Source: Candidatus Aminicenantota bacterium
GTDB taxonomy: Bacteria > Acidobacteriota > Aminicenantia > UBA2199
NCBI GenBank assembly: GCA_026393835.1
Contig: JAPKZK010000088.1
Coordinates: 1-48,506, forward strand
Length of the DNA: 48,506 bases
Reading direction: 5' to 3'
Each line of letters opens with the position of its first letter. Within the stretch, counting starts at the first letter, position 1. The notes under the pieces were generated by a model. It ran no database searches, had not been told where the DNA came from, and saw only the letters and a list, made by a program, of their open reading frames with translations. Both the position numbers and the translations under genes were made by a program. This document shows positions 1 through 18,294 of this stretch, piece by piece.

Positions 1-1
1 G

Positions 2-436
2 GAAGATTATCGGTGGAGCAGTTTGGGGCTGCGGTTACGGTCGCCTGTACGAGCCGGGAAGTTACTCTGGCCCTTGACGCTGGTTGATTTATTGGAGAGG
101 TCGGAAGACTTATATGGACCGCCGTATGTAAAAGTGACAGCAGATTTATTTGGAGTAGAGTGGTATCGTCAATTTGTGTATACGGCGGGCGGAATAGAAC
201 ATGAAGGGAAAGCGCACCTGCCGCAGCGAATAATCGATGAAGTAGTGGGTTGTAATGGTCAATTAGGAATACTGGGTCGATTGCGTTACCGGGTGAAGAA
301 TTTTTCGGAGGGGATTGCCATCGGAGGATATTCAGCGATAGCGGGAATTCAGAAATCCGAAAACCGTAAAAACATTCGTCCGCGCTTATTTTTAGATGCG
401 TACTGGGCGTATACTACCAGGGTGTTAAGATTATAG
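2..436 (+). CDS. REP-associated tyrosine transposase-like protein, C-terminal part
   Basis: This is the C-terminal end of a Y1_Tnp/RayT-type protein whose start lies before the window. The frame is open from base 2 and begins with the residues EDYRWSS, the hallmark found near the C-terminal side of the IS200/REP-associated tyrosine transposase domain ('dYrWSSy'). It ends with the usual basic tail of this family (FSEGIAIGG, then a KNIRPR stretch). The catalytic HUH motif and tyrosine would lie upstream and cannot be seen. Such proteins mobilise or domesticate small palindromic REP elements, which is of interest because short palindromic repeats are abundant in this window. The family call rests on short motifs; whether the gene is intact is unknown. 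Confidence 0.6.
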   Translation, partial: EDYRWSSLGLRLRSPVRAGKLLWPLTLVDLLERSEDLYGPPYVKVTADLFGVEWYRQFVYTAGGIEHEGKAHLPQRIIDEVVGCNGQLGILGRLRYRVKNFSEGIAIGGYSAIAGIQKSENRKNIRPRLFLDAYWAYTTRVLRL

Positions 437-911
437 AGATTGGGAATGGATCAATCTACTTTCAATTCTTCAAATTAGCCTACATCCGGCAGATAAAGCA
501 ATAAAAGGGATAGGATAGGATTGTCTCATAATCTGAAAAAATGACGGATAGGGGCTATGTGGTTAGAATTTTTTAGTTTCATTGGTACTCTCTTGCGTTA
601 TTTTTCTAGCAAATTTCGAAATCGATTATTCTCTTCATGGAAAAAGTTACCCAACGCAGAGGTTTATACCTTTCACTCCTAATTTTTTTCTAATTTTTGA
701 CTGTCCCATTTTCCTCTTTTCCTCCTATTACAACCCCATGGCTATCCTGGCGGGTAGTCGCACCGGTATTGTGGAATCTGTTTTACTCATTACCGCTTCC
801 GTCGTCATGTTCGCGGTAGGCGGCTGGTTGTTCAGCCGGCGCGACATCCTTACGGGATAATTTGACTTTACGCACCCTTTTGATTAAAATTGACTACCAG
901 GAGGCGAAAAA
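437..911. other. Gene-poor stretch with a transporter relic
   Basis: This stretch separates the transposase tail from the Tat-signal protein. Apart from the short relic at 727-860 I see no convincing gene, promoter or RNA. The end of the stretch carries a strong ribosome binding site (AGGAGG at 899-904) for the gene starting at 912. Confidence 0.5.
727..860 (+). pseudogene. Possible C-terminal relic of an ABC-2 type permease
   Basis: The last 44 residues of an open frame ending at 860 read like the final transmembrane helix of an ABC-2 type permease: a YNPMAIL motif, a hydrophobic helix (LLITASVVMFAVGGWLF) and a short basic tail (SRRDIL). The residues upstream in the same frame (from 582) are low-quality and unlike the family, so most of the gene appears lost. 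A short standalone membrane protein is the alternative. Confidence 0.3.
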
Positions 912-1898
912 ATGACTATTACCCGTAGGGCGTTCAGCAAAAAACTTTTGGCCGCCGCCATCGGATTAGGGGCGCCCGCATATCTCCCGGCCGCGCCGTC
1001 TCCGTCTCCGCCGGTAAAAGAAAGTATTGTGGCGCTGGCCCGCTCCACCAGGCTTCAGCGGGTGAACCATCAAGTGGATAAGGCGGCGGCGGCCGAGTAC
1101 CTGTCCCGCGCCCTGGTCAGGGTCGCCGGCGCCCCCTCCCCTACCGCCGCCTGGCAATCCCTATTCTCCGCCGGAGAAACCGTGGGCATTAAATTGAGCT
1201 GCCTGCCGGGGCCGCCGCTATCCTCCAGTAAAGGCATTGTTATGGCCATCGTGGACGGCCTGCTCTGGGCCGGGATCAAAGAGACAAATATCTACATCTG
1301 GGATAGATCCGGCCGCGAACTTGATAACGCGGGTTTCAAACCCAGTAATGCGGGTATCAACATCGTGGGCACGGATTATTATGCCAACGGCGGCTACTCC
1401 CCCAATATCGAAATTTCCGGCAGTGTGGGGACCTGTTTCAGTAAAATCATGGAGACGGTAGACGCCCTTATCTGCGTCCCGGTCCTGAAGGATCATGATC
1501 TTGCCGGCGTTTCCATCGGCATGAAAAATTTTTACGGCGCCATTCATAACCCCAATAAATTCCACGGCAACCGGTGCGATCCCTATGTAGCGGACCTCTG
1601 TAATCATCCTCTTATTAAAAACAAATGGCGTTTAACCGTGTGCGACGCCTCCCGCGTCCAGGTGCATAACGGCCCCGCGTTTTCTCCCAGGTACGCCTGG
1701 GAATACGGCGGCCTGCTGGTGGGCCGCGACCCCGTGGCCCTGGATTACGTCGGCTGGCAGATTATCGAAGAAAGACGAAAAGAACTGGGCCTCAAATCCC
1801 TGGCCCAGGAAAATCGCGAACCGACTTATATTATGAGCGCGGCCAAATTAAAGTTGGGAACCTTTGATATGAAGTTCATACGGAAGATTGAGATTTAA
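912..1898 (+). CDS. DUF362 domain-containing protein with Tat signal
   Basis: A 328-residue protein with an N-terminal twin-arginine-type signal (TRRAFSKK at residues 4-11, then an alanine-rich hydrophobic stretch to about residue 30). The mature part has the DUF362 pattern: VGIKLSCLPG near residue 90, a segment predicting a Rossmann-like sheet (NIYIWDRSGREL) and the conserved VPVLKDHDLAGVSIGMKN region around residues 190-210. DUF362 proteins are often found beside iron-sulfur or ferredoxin-type proteins, but their biochemical role is not settled. An AGGAGG ribosome binding site lies 7 bases before the ATG. The next gene, 47 bases downstream, is also a Tat-signal protein with Fe-S chemistry, so the two probably form one envelope redox unit. 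Family call is good; function unknown. Confidence 0.8.
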   Translation: MTITRRAFSKKLLAAAIGLGAPAYLPAAPSPSPPVKESIVALARSTRLQRVNHQVDKAAAAEYLSRALVRVAGAPSPTAAWQSLFSAGETVGIKLSCLPGPPLSSSKGIVMAIVDGLLWAGIKETNIYIWDRSGRELDNAGFKPSNAGINIVGTDYYANGGYSPNIEISGSVGTCFSKIMETVDALICVPVLKDHDLAGVSIGMKNFYGAIHNPNKFHGNRCDPYVADLCNHPLIKNKWRLTVCDASRVQVHNGPAFSPRYAWEYGGLLVGRDPVALDYVGWQIIEERRKELGLKSLAQENREPTYIMSAAKLKLGTFDMKFIRKIEI

Positions 1899-1945
1899 AA
1901 AAGGCCCACGAATGACACGAATTAACACGAATTAGAGGAATTAAA

Positions 1946-3106
1946 ATGAATAATGATGATAAATATAAAAACGTCTCCCGCCGTTCGTTTTTAAAATTTT
2001 GCGGTGGGGCGTTGACCGCTTGTACGACCTGTTCGCTCCCGCTCCCTTTGAAGGGCGCGGGCTCCCGTCCCCCGGCCGCCGGCGTTGATAAAAAACACGG
2101 CGTGAAAGAAGCCAAATATTTTGAAAAATTGGCGGAGAAAAAAATTCAATGCGCACTGTGCCCGCATGAATGCCGGGTGGCAGACCTGGAAAGGGGAACC
2201 TGCGGCGTCCGGGAAAACCGGGACGGGACCTATTACACCCTTGTTTACGGCGCCCCCTGTTCCGCCAACATCGACCCCATCGAGAAAAAACCCTTGTTCC
2301 ACTACTTCCCGGGCACAGAGGCTTTTTCAATTGCCACCGCCGGGTGTAATTTCGTCTGCAAATTCTGCCAGAACTGGGAAATTTCCCAGAAACGGCCGGA
2401 GCAGGTGGAATCCATTGACCTGCCGCCGGAGCGGGTGATCGCCATCGCCAAAAACAAGGGCTGCAAATTGGTTGCCCATACGTATACGGAGCCGGTGATC
2501 TATTACGAATACATGCTGGACTGCGCCATCCTGGGGAAACGGGAAGGGGTCCCCAACGTCATGATCTCCAACGGCTATATCCGGGAGAAACCCATGCGGG
2601 AACTGTGCCGGAGCCTGGGGGCGGTTAAAATCGATCTTAAAGCCTTTACGGAAAAATTTTACGCGGAGATGTGCGCCGGTAAACTGAAACCCGTGCTGGA
2701 TACCCTTAAGGTGCTGAAGGATGAAGGCATATGGTTTGAAATCGTGGTGCTTTTGATTCCCACCTTGAACGACGGCGCCAAAGAGATTTCCGATATGACC
2801 CAATGGATCGTGAAGGAATTGGGGCCGGATGTGCCGCTGCATTTTTCCCGTTATTATCCGACGTTTATGTTGAAGAATATCCCGCCCACGCCGCCGGAAA
2901 CATTGCTGGCTGCGCGCAAGATTGCCCTGGCCAACGGGGTAAAATTCGTTTACGTCGGGAATATACTTTCCGGGGCGGAGAGTACTTTTTGCCCCCGCTG
3001 CGGTAAGATATTAATCGAGCGGATGCGTTTCGCGTCCCGGGTTACGGGCATGAAAGGCAACAAGTGCAAATATTGTTCCGAAACCATACCCGGTGTATTC
3101 GGATAA
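1946..3106 (+). CDS. AmmeMemoRadiSam system radical SAM enzyme, Tat-signal form
   Basis: A 386-residue radical SAM protein of the type associated with AMMECR1 and Memo proteins. Residues 11-30 look like a twin-arginine signal (SRRSFLKFCGG). An N-terminal cysteine cluster (C69, C72, C76, C86) precedes the radical SAM motif C134-x3-C138-x2-C141 (GCNFVCKFCQNW), which should bind the catalytic 4Fe-4S cluster. A C-terminal CPRCG/CKYC pair forms a probable zinc ribbon. The YTEPVIYYEY segment and the VLLIPTLND segment are typical of this family and of pyruvate-formate-lyase-activating-like enzymes. No AMMECR1 or Memo gene is present nearby. The Tat signal is odd for a radical SAM enzyme, which would be expected in the cytoplasm; it may be exported already folded with its cluster. 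The substrate is unknown. Confidence 0.85.
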   Translation: MNNDDKYKNVSRRSFLKFCGGALTACTTCSLPLPLKGAGSRPPAAGVDKKHGVKEAKYFEKLAEKKIQCALCPHECRVADLERGTCGVRENRDGTYYTLVYGAPCSANIDPIEKKPLFHYFPGTEAFSIATAGCNFVCKFCQNWEISQKRPEQVESIDLPPERVIAIAKNKGCKLVAHTYTEPVIYYEYMLDCAILGKREGVPNVMISNGYIREKPMRELCRSLGAVKIDLKAFTEKFYAEMCAGKLKPVLDTLKVLKDEGIWFEIVVLLIPTLNDGAKEISDMTQWIVKELGPDVPLHFSRYYPTFMLKNIPPTPPETLLAARKIALANGVKFVYVGNILSGAESTFCPRCGKILIERMRFASRVTGMKGNKCKYCSETIPGVFG

Positions 3107-3135
3107 ATTAGCATTTGGTAAACAACCAAAAGTTT

Positions 3136-3171
3136 GGCCCCCGGCAGGGGAAGGGGCCGGGATATTTTTTA
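3136..3171 (+). terminator. Rho-independent-type terminator
   Basis: GGCCCC at 3136-3141 pairs with GGGGCC at 3153-3158 and is followed by a T run at 3165-3170. It lies just after the radical SAM gene and before the lptE promoter, a sensible place for an end of transcription. Confidence 0.6.
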
Positions 3172-3172
3172 T

Positions 3173-3201
3173 TTGAATATCGCCGGGGATTAGAGTATAA
3201 T
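3173..3201 (+). promoter_or_regulatory. Sigma-70-type promoter for lptE-holA
   Basis: TTGAAT at 3173-3178 and a perfect TATAAT at 3196-3201 are separated by 17 bases. The start codon of the lptE-like gene is 58 bases further on, with AGGAG at 3244-3248. Confidence 0.6.
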
Positions 3202-3258
3202 TAAGACTTCTTTTCCGTGGAGTTTCGAAAGTAGAAGCCCGGCAGGAGACGGATACAA

Positions 3259-3783
3259 ATGAAAAGAATATATATCATATTAATGTTAATCGCTTTAGTA
3301 TGGATGGTGTTCGGGGTTGCCAACTGCGGGTATGGCTTGTCCGGCCTTGGCAAACAGGTGCCGGCCAATATAAAAACCGTTGTTATACCGGATTTTGAGA
3401 ACAAAACCACCCGGATCGAAGCCGAACAATTCGTGACTTTTGCCGTAAAAGACGAGTTTATCCGGCGCAGCGAACTGGACCTGGCGGCCAGCCGCGCCAA
3501 CGCGGATGCTATCCTGGAAGGTAAAATCCTGACTTTCGATGTCACGCCTATCTCCATGACGGACGATGCGTCCGCCAACCTCTACCGGGTAACCATCACA
3601 CTTAGCGTCCGGTTTATCAATTTACAGGACAATGGAATTATTTTCGAAGACGAAAGTATCGTTTTTACCGATAACTATAACATCGAAAGGGAAGATTTCT
3701 TTTCCCAGGAGACCCAGACCTTGAGGCAGATATCCGAGCGGTTTGCCGAAAGCGTAGTGTCCACTATACTGGAGAATTTCTAA
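3259..3783 (+). CDS. lptE: LptE-like LPS assembly lipoprotein
   Basis: A 174-residue protein with a hydrophobic N-terminal signal and a cysteine at residue 23 followed by GYGLSG, as in the LptE family, where the mature lipoprotein starts with C-G-Y. The body has the family pattern: a short loop, then KTVVIPDFENKTTR, an alpha helix, and a second repeat ending in a C-terminal helix. LptE plugs the LptD barrel that places lipopolysaccharide in the outer membrane. The residue before the cysteine is asparagine, a weak lipobox, so lipidation is inferred rather than certain. The gene is followed 22 bases later by holA; lptE-holA adjacency is common in Gram-negative bacteria and supports both names. 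Confidence 0.75.
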   Translation: MKRIYIILMLIALVWMVFGVANCGYGLSGLGKQVPANIKTVVIPDFENKTTRIEAEQFVTFAVKDEFIRRSELDLAASRANADAILEGKILTFDVTPISMTDDASANLYRVTITLSVRFINLQDNGIIFEDESIVFTDNYNIEREDFFSQETQTLRQISERFAESVVSTILENF

Positions 3784-3805
3784 ATTAAGCGTTAAACAGG
3801 TCGTT

Positions 3806-4888
3806 GTGAAAACCATGGCGGAAGCAGCATTTTTCGATTTCTTAAATAAAATAGCAGCCAGGAAAGAATCTTTCCCGGTGACCATTCTTTACGGCTTTAA
3901 CGAGTTTTTGGGGGAAAAGATCATCGATGCTTTTTGCAGCAACTTTATCGAGGCCAAAAACGATTTCAATTTCCGGCGTTACTATGCCGATATCGAGGGC
4001 GAGGCGAATTGGGAAGAAATCACCAGCGAGGCCAACAGTTCCAGTTTCTTTCTCCAGTCCCGCAAGATCATTGTTGTCACTATCAGGGAAGAGAAATATC
4101 TTACTATAAAAAAGAATGAAAAAGAGATTTTAAAGGAATACGCGGCGCATCCCAACGCCAATACCATCCTGGTGATTTATATTTCGTTGAACCTCATAAA
4201 AGATGATTATAAACAGGTAAAGAAACTTAAGATCGATAAATTGCTAAAGGAGTTGGACTCCCCCCGGATGTACAGTGTAGACCTGGACAGGATTCAAGAG
4301 CGGGAAGTGAAAAATTATATCCAGTCTTATTTAAAAGCGTGCGGGGTTTCTATAACGGCCAATGCGCTGGATAAGCTCATGGAGACAAGGGAAGATGACG
4401 TTGTCTCGGTGCTGTATCAATTGCCCAAGCTGGCCATTGCCGACGTCCAGGGCGGGAGCCTGGATTCCGGGGACATCGACGCGATGATCACCGGGGTGGA
4501 AGCCCATTCCATCTGGGACCTGGCTGACGCCATCGAAAACGAGGACGCCCCCAGGTATTTAAAAATTTTAAGCTATCTTTTTACCAACGGCATTAAGGCC
4601 GCACTGATTATCGGGACATTGATCACCCACTACAATAAAATATATATTGCCAAATTTTTATTAAAACGCAAGATGTCGGCCGGGGAGATCGGCCGCGCAT
4701 TGGAACAACACCCGTTTTTCCTGGATAAATTCATTCATTCCGCCAGGAATTTTTCAGAGAAACGGCTGCACGATATTCTTGAGATTATTTACAACCTGGA
4801 TTATGAGTCCAAGACCAGCGGCGAAGATTCGGCGCGATTATCCTTACAGAATTTTGCCTTCCGCATCAGGTTAATAAGCCAAAAGTAG
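3806..4888 (+). CDS. holA: DNA polymerase III subunit delta
   Basis: A 360-residue protein with the fold pattern of HolA, the clamp-loader subunit that opens the beta sliding clamp. The N-terminal domain starts with VTILYGFNEFLGEKIIDAF, where the nucleotide-binding loop is degenerate as expected for delta. The middle carries REVKNYIQSYLKACGV and the C-terminal collar-like region includes IWDLADAIENEDAPRYLKIL, the most recognisable HolA segment. The GTG at 3806 gives the longest start; an in-frame ATG at 3815 is an alternative and the nearest Shine-Dalgarno-like bases (CAGG at 3797-3800) suit either. It follows lptE closely, the usual arrangement. Confidence 0.85.
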   Translation: MKTMAEAAFFDFLNKIAARKESFPVTILYGFNEFLGEKIIDAFCSNFIEAKNDFNFRRYYADIEGEANWEEITSEANSSSFFLQSRKIIVVTIREEKYLTIKKNEKEILKEYAAHPNANTILVIYISLNLIKDDYKQVKKLKIDKLLKELDSPRMYSVDLDRIQEREVKNYIQSYLKACGVSITANALDKLMETREDDVVSVLYQLPKLAIADVQGGSLDSGDIDAMITGVEAHSIWDLADAIENEDAPRYLKILSYLFTNGIKAALIIGTLITHYNKIYIAKFLLKRKMSAGEIGRALEQHPFFLDKFIHSARNFSEKRLHDILEIIYNLDYESKTSGEDSARLSLQNFAFRIRLISQK

Positions 4889-4987
4889 AGTTAAACCGAA
4901 TTGAGTAATTAGACAAGATAAACTGGGCTTTCAAAATCTCCTGAAACAAAATGACCGGATAAAACGTAAAAAAGCTTTATTAAGCCC

Positions 4988-14800
<9,813 letters not shown>

Positions 14801-14888
14801 AAATTCAGGATAAAACACCAAGATTTTTTTCTTTTTCTTCGCGTATCTTCGTGTCATTCGTGGGCAATGTTTTTGATTTGCAATCCCC

Positions 14889-14917
14889 TTTACCCCATCG
14901 ATTTAATATCGTATAAT
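14889..14917 (+). promoter_or_regulatory. Promoter of a possibly leaderless transcript
   Basis: TTTACC at 14889-14894 and a perfect TATAAT at 14912-14917 are 17 bases apart. An in-frame ATG at 14924 begins only 6 bases after the -10 box, so transcription would start at or next to the start codon. No Shine-Dalgarno is visible. Confidence 0.5.
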
Positions 14918-14923
14918 AATGGT

Positions 14924-16591
14924 ATGGGTACTACCGAAGATTTTAGTCTGCTGCTCTCTGACTTTAACAAAGTTCAAGAAGGGGTTTTCCTTGATAATAT
15001 TAACAATTTCGCCGGAAATAATAAAGATGCCGTCATTAAAACCTTTTCCCTGCTTTTAAAATCGGAAAATGTTAATATCCAGTTGAAATACCTGGTATTG
15101 AAATCCATGGGGGAATTGAAATACCGGGAATTTATCCCCATGATCCGGCAATTGCTGGACCGGGGCGATAAAGTCCGGATCATCCAGGCCGCCATCGACT
15201 GCCTGGTTCGAATTAATACGATGGAGGCTTATAAAACCGTTGCCCTGTTCCTCCGCGAAAACCCGGGGACGGATTTTAAAATGCAAGTAGAAGATGGCTT
15301 AAAGGAACTCCTCAATAAGAATCGATTGCTCTATCATTTCGATGTGTTTTACCGCGACAGGGGAGGAGGAGGAGGCGGCGATATCAAAGGCGTAGAAAAA
15401 AGCGGAGAATTCCTGGTCAAACACCTGCCGGAGATTTATGTTAAAGATATCTTACCGGCCCTCTCCAGTAAATTTTATGATATTCGCTATGGAGCGCTGC
15501 AAATCCTGGAAAACAGGCCCAATCCTCTCTATTACATGCCGATTTATAATCATTTTAAGGCCCATGCCCAATCCACGTCCGCGTCCGCGGATGAAAAATT
15601 CTTTCTAGTGTTGTCCCGGGCCCTGGTGACCAATGCAGCCCTTTCCAAACTGAGCGGCCAGATATTCCTCACGCTAAAGGAACGCCTGCAAGAATTGGAA
15701 GGAAATAAACGGTTGATCTTTGCCATTATGCTGTTAAAACTGGATACGCCCGCGATGATCGCTGAAATTATCGAGATTTACCCGCGCCTGGATTATATAG
15801 GGAAACGGCAGGTTTTTCAAAACCTGGACCGCCGTGATACGGGGTGTTATCTCGATTTTCTCCGCCGCTTATTGAAAGAGGAAACCAACGATGATTTGTC
15901 CGCCAGGATCATGGAGATTTTGATCTCCGCGCAGGATTTCGAATATATTTTCCAGGTGATAAAGGATGAACCGGTGCGGCGAAAGGAAATGCTATTGGAG
16001 ATTCTCCTCCAGTACGACCCACCGGACCTGCAAGAACATTTAAAAGAATGCATCCAATCTTCCCATGGGGACCGCAGCTTGCATCTGTCACTGGAATACC
16101 TCCTGCGCCATGCCGCGGATGACTATTTCGCCTTTATTAAAAGTATTTTCTTCTCGGGCGTACCCAATGGAATTAAAACCCTGATCATCCGAAATATCGC
16201 TAAATTTTCCTCCTATAACCGGAAGGTTTTTATGGAATCGGTGTTTAAAGACATCAAGGTCATCGATCATTTTAAAAAGGATTTTTTGTTTTCGCTGCTG
16301 GGTCTGTTGAACGAGAAAAAACTCGATAAGGAATTCGAGGATATGCTTTTGAACCGGGTATTGGTAATGATGGAAGAATCCAGGATCGAAGACATTATTC
16401 ATTTCATCTATTTTTTCGATAGGTACGAGGTAAGTAATATAAAGGACCTGGGGTTGATTATCGAAGAGCTGCGGCTGCTCCAGGATATGATTTTAAAATC
16501 AGGTCGCAAGGATGACCTTGTGCGCAGCATCCATGTTTTAATAAAAAGTATTGAAAAGCGCGCCAGGCTCAAAGGTTTGCCGGTCCGGTAA
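14924..16591 (+). CDS. HEAT-repeat-like protein
   Basis: A 555-residue, largely helical protein. The N-terminal third contains HEAT-like helical pairs (for example KYREFIPMIRQLLDRGDK and AIDCLVRINTMEAYKTVALF), and similar amphipathic helices continue to the C terminus. There is no signal peptide or membrane segment with this start. A start at 14867 would add 19 residues; I prefer the ATG at 14924 because a perfect -10 box lies between the two. HEAT repeats usually act as protein-protein scaffolds. The gene follows the NRPS on the same strand by about 120 bases, but has its own promoter, so a role with the NRPS is not shown. A short glycine run (GGGGG near residue 150) looks like a hinge. Confidence 0.7.
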   Translation: MGTTEDFSLLLSDFNKVQEGVFLDNINNFAGNNKDAVIKTFSLLLKSENVNIQLKYLVLKSMGELKYREFIPMIRQLLDRGDKVRIIQAAIDCLVRINTMEAYKTVALFLRENPGTDFKMQVEDGLKELLNKNRLLYHFDVFYRDRGGGGGGDIKGVEKSGEFLVKHLPEIYVKDILPALSSKFYDIRYGALQILENRPNPLYYMPIYNHFKAHAQSTSASADEKFFLVLSRALVTNAALSKLSGQIFLTLKERLQELEGNKRLIFAIMLLKLDTPAMIAEIIEIYPRLDYIGKRQVFQNLDRRDTGCYLDFLRRLLKEETNDDLSARIMEILISAQDFEYIFQVIKDEPVRRKEMLLEILLQYDPPDLQEHLKECIQSSHGDRSLHLSLEYLLRHAADDYFAFIKSIFFSGVPNGIKTLIIRNIAKFSSYNRKVFMESVFKDIKVIDHFKKDFLFSLLGLLNEKKLDKEFEDMLLNRVLVMMEESRIEDIIHFIYFFDRYEVSNIKDLGLIIEELRLLQDMILKSGRKDDLVRSIHVLIKSIEKRARLKGLPVR

Positions 16592-16642
16592 ATGTGCGAA
16601 CGTGGAAGAACAGGCTTCCTCTTCAGGATAAAAAATGTATTC

Positions 16643-16671
16643 TTGACATTTTTTTCAATTTCGTGTATAGT
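16643..16671 (+). promoter_or_regulatory. Strong sigma-70-type promoter for the NTPase-kinase-channel operon
   Basis: A perfect TTGACA at 16643-16648 and TATAGT at 16666-16671 are spaced by 17 bases. The first gene of the operon starts at 16729 behind an AGGGGAG ribosome binding site (16719-16725). No other promoter this good is seen within the four-gene unit. Confidence 0.75.
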
Positions 16672-16728
16672 ATATTCTTAAAAAAAGATTCATAATTACC
16701 CTGTGGGAAAAAAAACAAAGGGGAGTAT

Positions 16729-18294
16729 ATGGACAATAAGAGTAAATTTAGCTATTTTTGGCAAAATGTGGTGGAAAGCAACGACAGCGCATTTGAGGGA
16801 GAAATATCAAAATTCATGAATTTTTTTTGTGAATTACTGGAAATCGACAGGGTATATAGTGAACAGGGTGATGGATTCTATATTTCGTATCTCGATATGT
16901 CTTCCATCCAGATGAAAGTTTCTGAAACGACCCCCTTTTTTGTCGCCAGGATCAGCACGGTGGATGAATATGAAATTAATAACCTGTTTTTGAAAGTAAA
17001 GAGCAAGATCTACGAGAACAACTTTCAAAGCCATGTCTGTTTTATTACCGTCATCGGTACGGCATCATATTTCAAAACATTATGTAAGGATTCTCTTCTT
17101 GATCTGGCGGTTTTGGATAAAAATAGCATTAACCAGGTCGCCGAGTCTCAAAAGCCCAAGAGTGCTTTCATTAGGATATGTAAGGAACAAATTAATGTCC
17201 AGCGGCTTTCCCCGTATGAAATAGTAGATCCCGTTGTGGGACGGATGTTTTACGGCAGAAAAGAAGAAATGAAGAAGCTGGTCAACCGGGAAGATATCAA
17301 TTTTGTCATTACCGGGTGTCGGAAGGTGGGGAAAAGCTCTCTCATATTGAACGCTTATAACCAGATACGTAAAGAAGCGAACACATTTCCCCTTTTTGTG
17401 GACTGTTATGCCTACAAAACCATCGATGGTTTTGTTAAACAGGTAGTTACACGCCTGGAAATAAGGGAACTGCGGCGCATGACGATAGACAAATTTCATG
17501 ATTTTCTGCGGCGAATGAAAAATAAATACAAAAAAAGAATTACCTTTATCCTCGACGAGGCAGATGGCCTTCTGGCAAATGATAAAAACTATGGTTGGAC
17601 GTTATTCAATATATTAAGCGCGGCACACGGCGAGGGGTACTGCCGGTTGATCATTACAGGGTACCGCACCGTTTTTGAAGAAAGTCGTAATCTTAATAGT
17701 CCGATATACAGATTCCTGGAGCCGATCCGGGTTCATGACCTGGATCACGATTCCGCCATTGCTCTAATCACCCAACCGATCCGTGATATGGGAATTCTTT
17801 TTCAAGATACGGGGAAAATAATCGATGAAATTATAAAACAAACATCAAGGCAGCCCAACCTGATCCAGTTTATCTGTAAAAAACTTGTCGAAATAGAGAG
17901 TAAACGGAACACTAATTTAATTATGTATAACGATCTTCTGGAAGTGGAGAAAAGTTCCGAGTACAGACATTATATTACCGATACCTTTATTATAAATACG
18001 ACCCCAATCGAAGCGCTGACCGTTTACTGTATGGTGAATTATGTAGAATTTACTTTGAAAGATATCGATGAGGAACTGTTAAAGAAAGAAATTTTTTTAA
18101 AAATAAATGAACTGGAGCTAATTTGTACCATATTGGAGATGGCCAATGTCTTACATAAGATCGATGGGAAGTACAGGTTTTCAAATCCGGCGTTACCTAA
18201 AATTTTGAAAGAGGATTATGATATGGATTTTATGATACGAAAATTGTCGATGGAGGTTAAACAAAATGACCAAGGAAAACCCGGTAATCGTTGA
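16729..18294 (+). CDS. P-loop NTPase (AAA-like), first gene of the operon
   Basis: A 521-residue protein. The N-terminal ~150 residues are a mixed alpha/beta domain of unrecognised family that could be nuclease-like or a sensor. Then comes an NTPase: a GRKEEMKKL lead-in, Walker A GCRKVGKSS at 196-204, and Walker B ITFILDEAD with D276 and E277. A sensor-like ITGYR follows near residue 310. The C-terminal part is helical, as in the winged-helix end of archaeal-type ATPases. The design resembles AAA_35/ORC-like and STAND-like signalling ATPases. Its 3' end overlaps the next gene by 29 bases, which suggests coupled translation and a stable stoichiometry. It has no membrane segment. Function in the operon is inferred: probably a switch or oligomerising partner of the downstream kinase. 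Confidence 0.75.
   Translation: MDNKSKFSYFWQNVVESNDSAFEGEISKFMNFFCELLEIDRVYSEQGDGFYISYLDMSSIQMKVSETTPFFVARISTVDEYEINNLFLKVKSKIYENNFQSHVCFITVIGTASYFKTLCKDSLLDLAVLDKNSINQVAESQKPKSAFIRICKEQINVQRLSPYEIVDPVVGRMFYGRKEEMKKLVNREDINFVITGCRKVGKSSLILNAYNQIRKEANTFPLFVDCYAYKTIDGFVKQVVTRLEIRELRRMTIDKFHDFLRRMKNKYKKRITFILDEADGLLANDKNYGWTLFNILSAAHGEGYCRLIITGYRTVFEESRNLNSPIYRFLEPIRVHDLDHDSAIALITQPIRDMGILFQDTGKIIDEIIKQTSRQPNLIQFICKKLVEIESKRNTNLIMYNDLLEVEKSSEYRHYITDTFIINTTPIEALTVYCMVNYVEFTLKDIDEELLKKEIFLKINELELICTILEMANVLHKIDGKYRFSNPALPKILKEDYDMDFMIRKLSMEVKQNDQGKPGNR

Noticed and set aside
1218..1607. Minus-strand open frame inside the DUF362 gene
   Set aside because: A shadow of a well-supported plus-strand gene in GC-rich sequence.
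4924..4987. Riboswitch or attenuator before the NRPS
   Set aside because: GGGCTT and AAGCCC could pair across about 55 bases, but no known riboswitch pattern or T-run terminator was seen.
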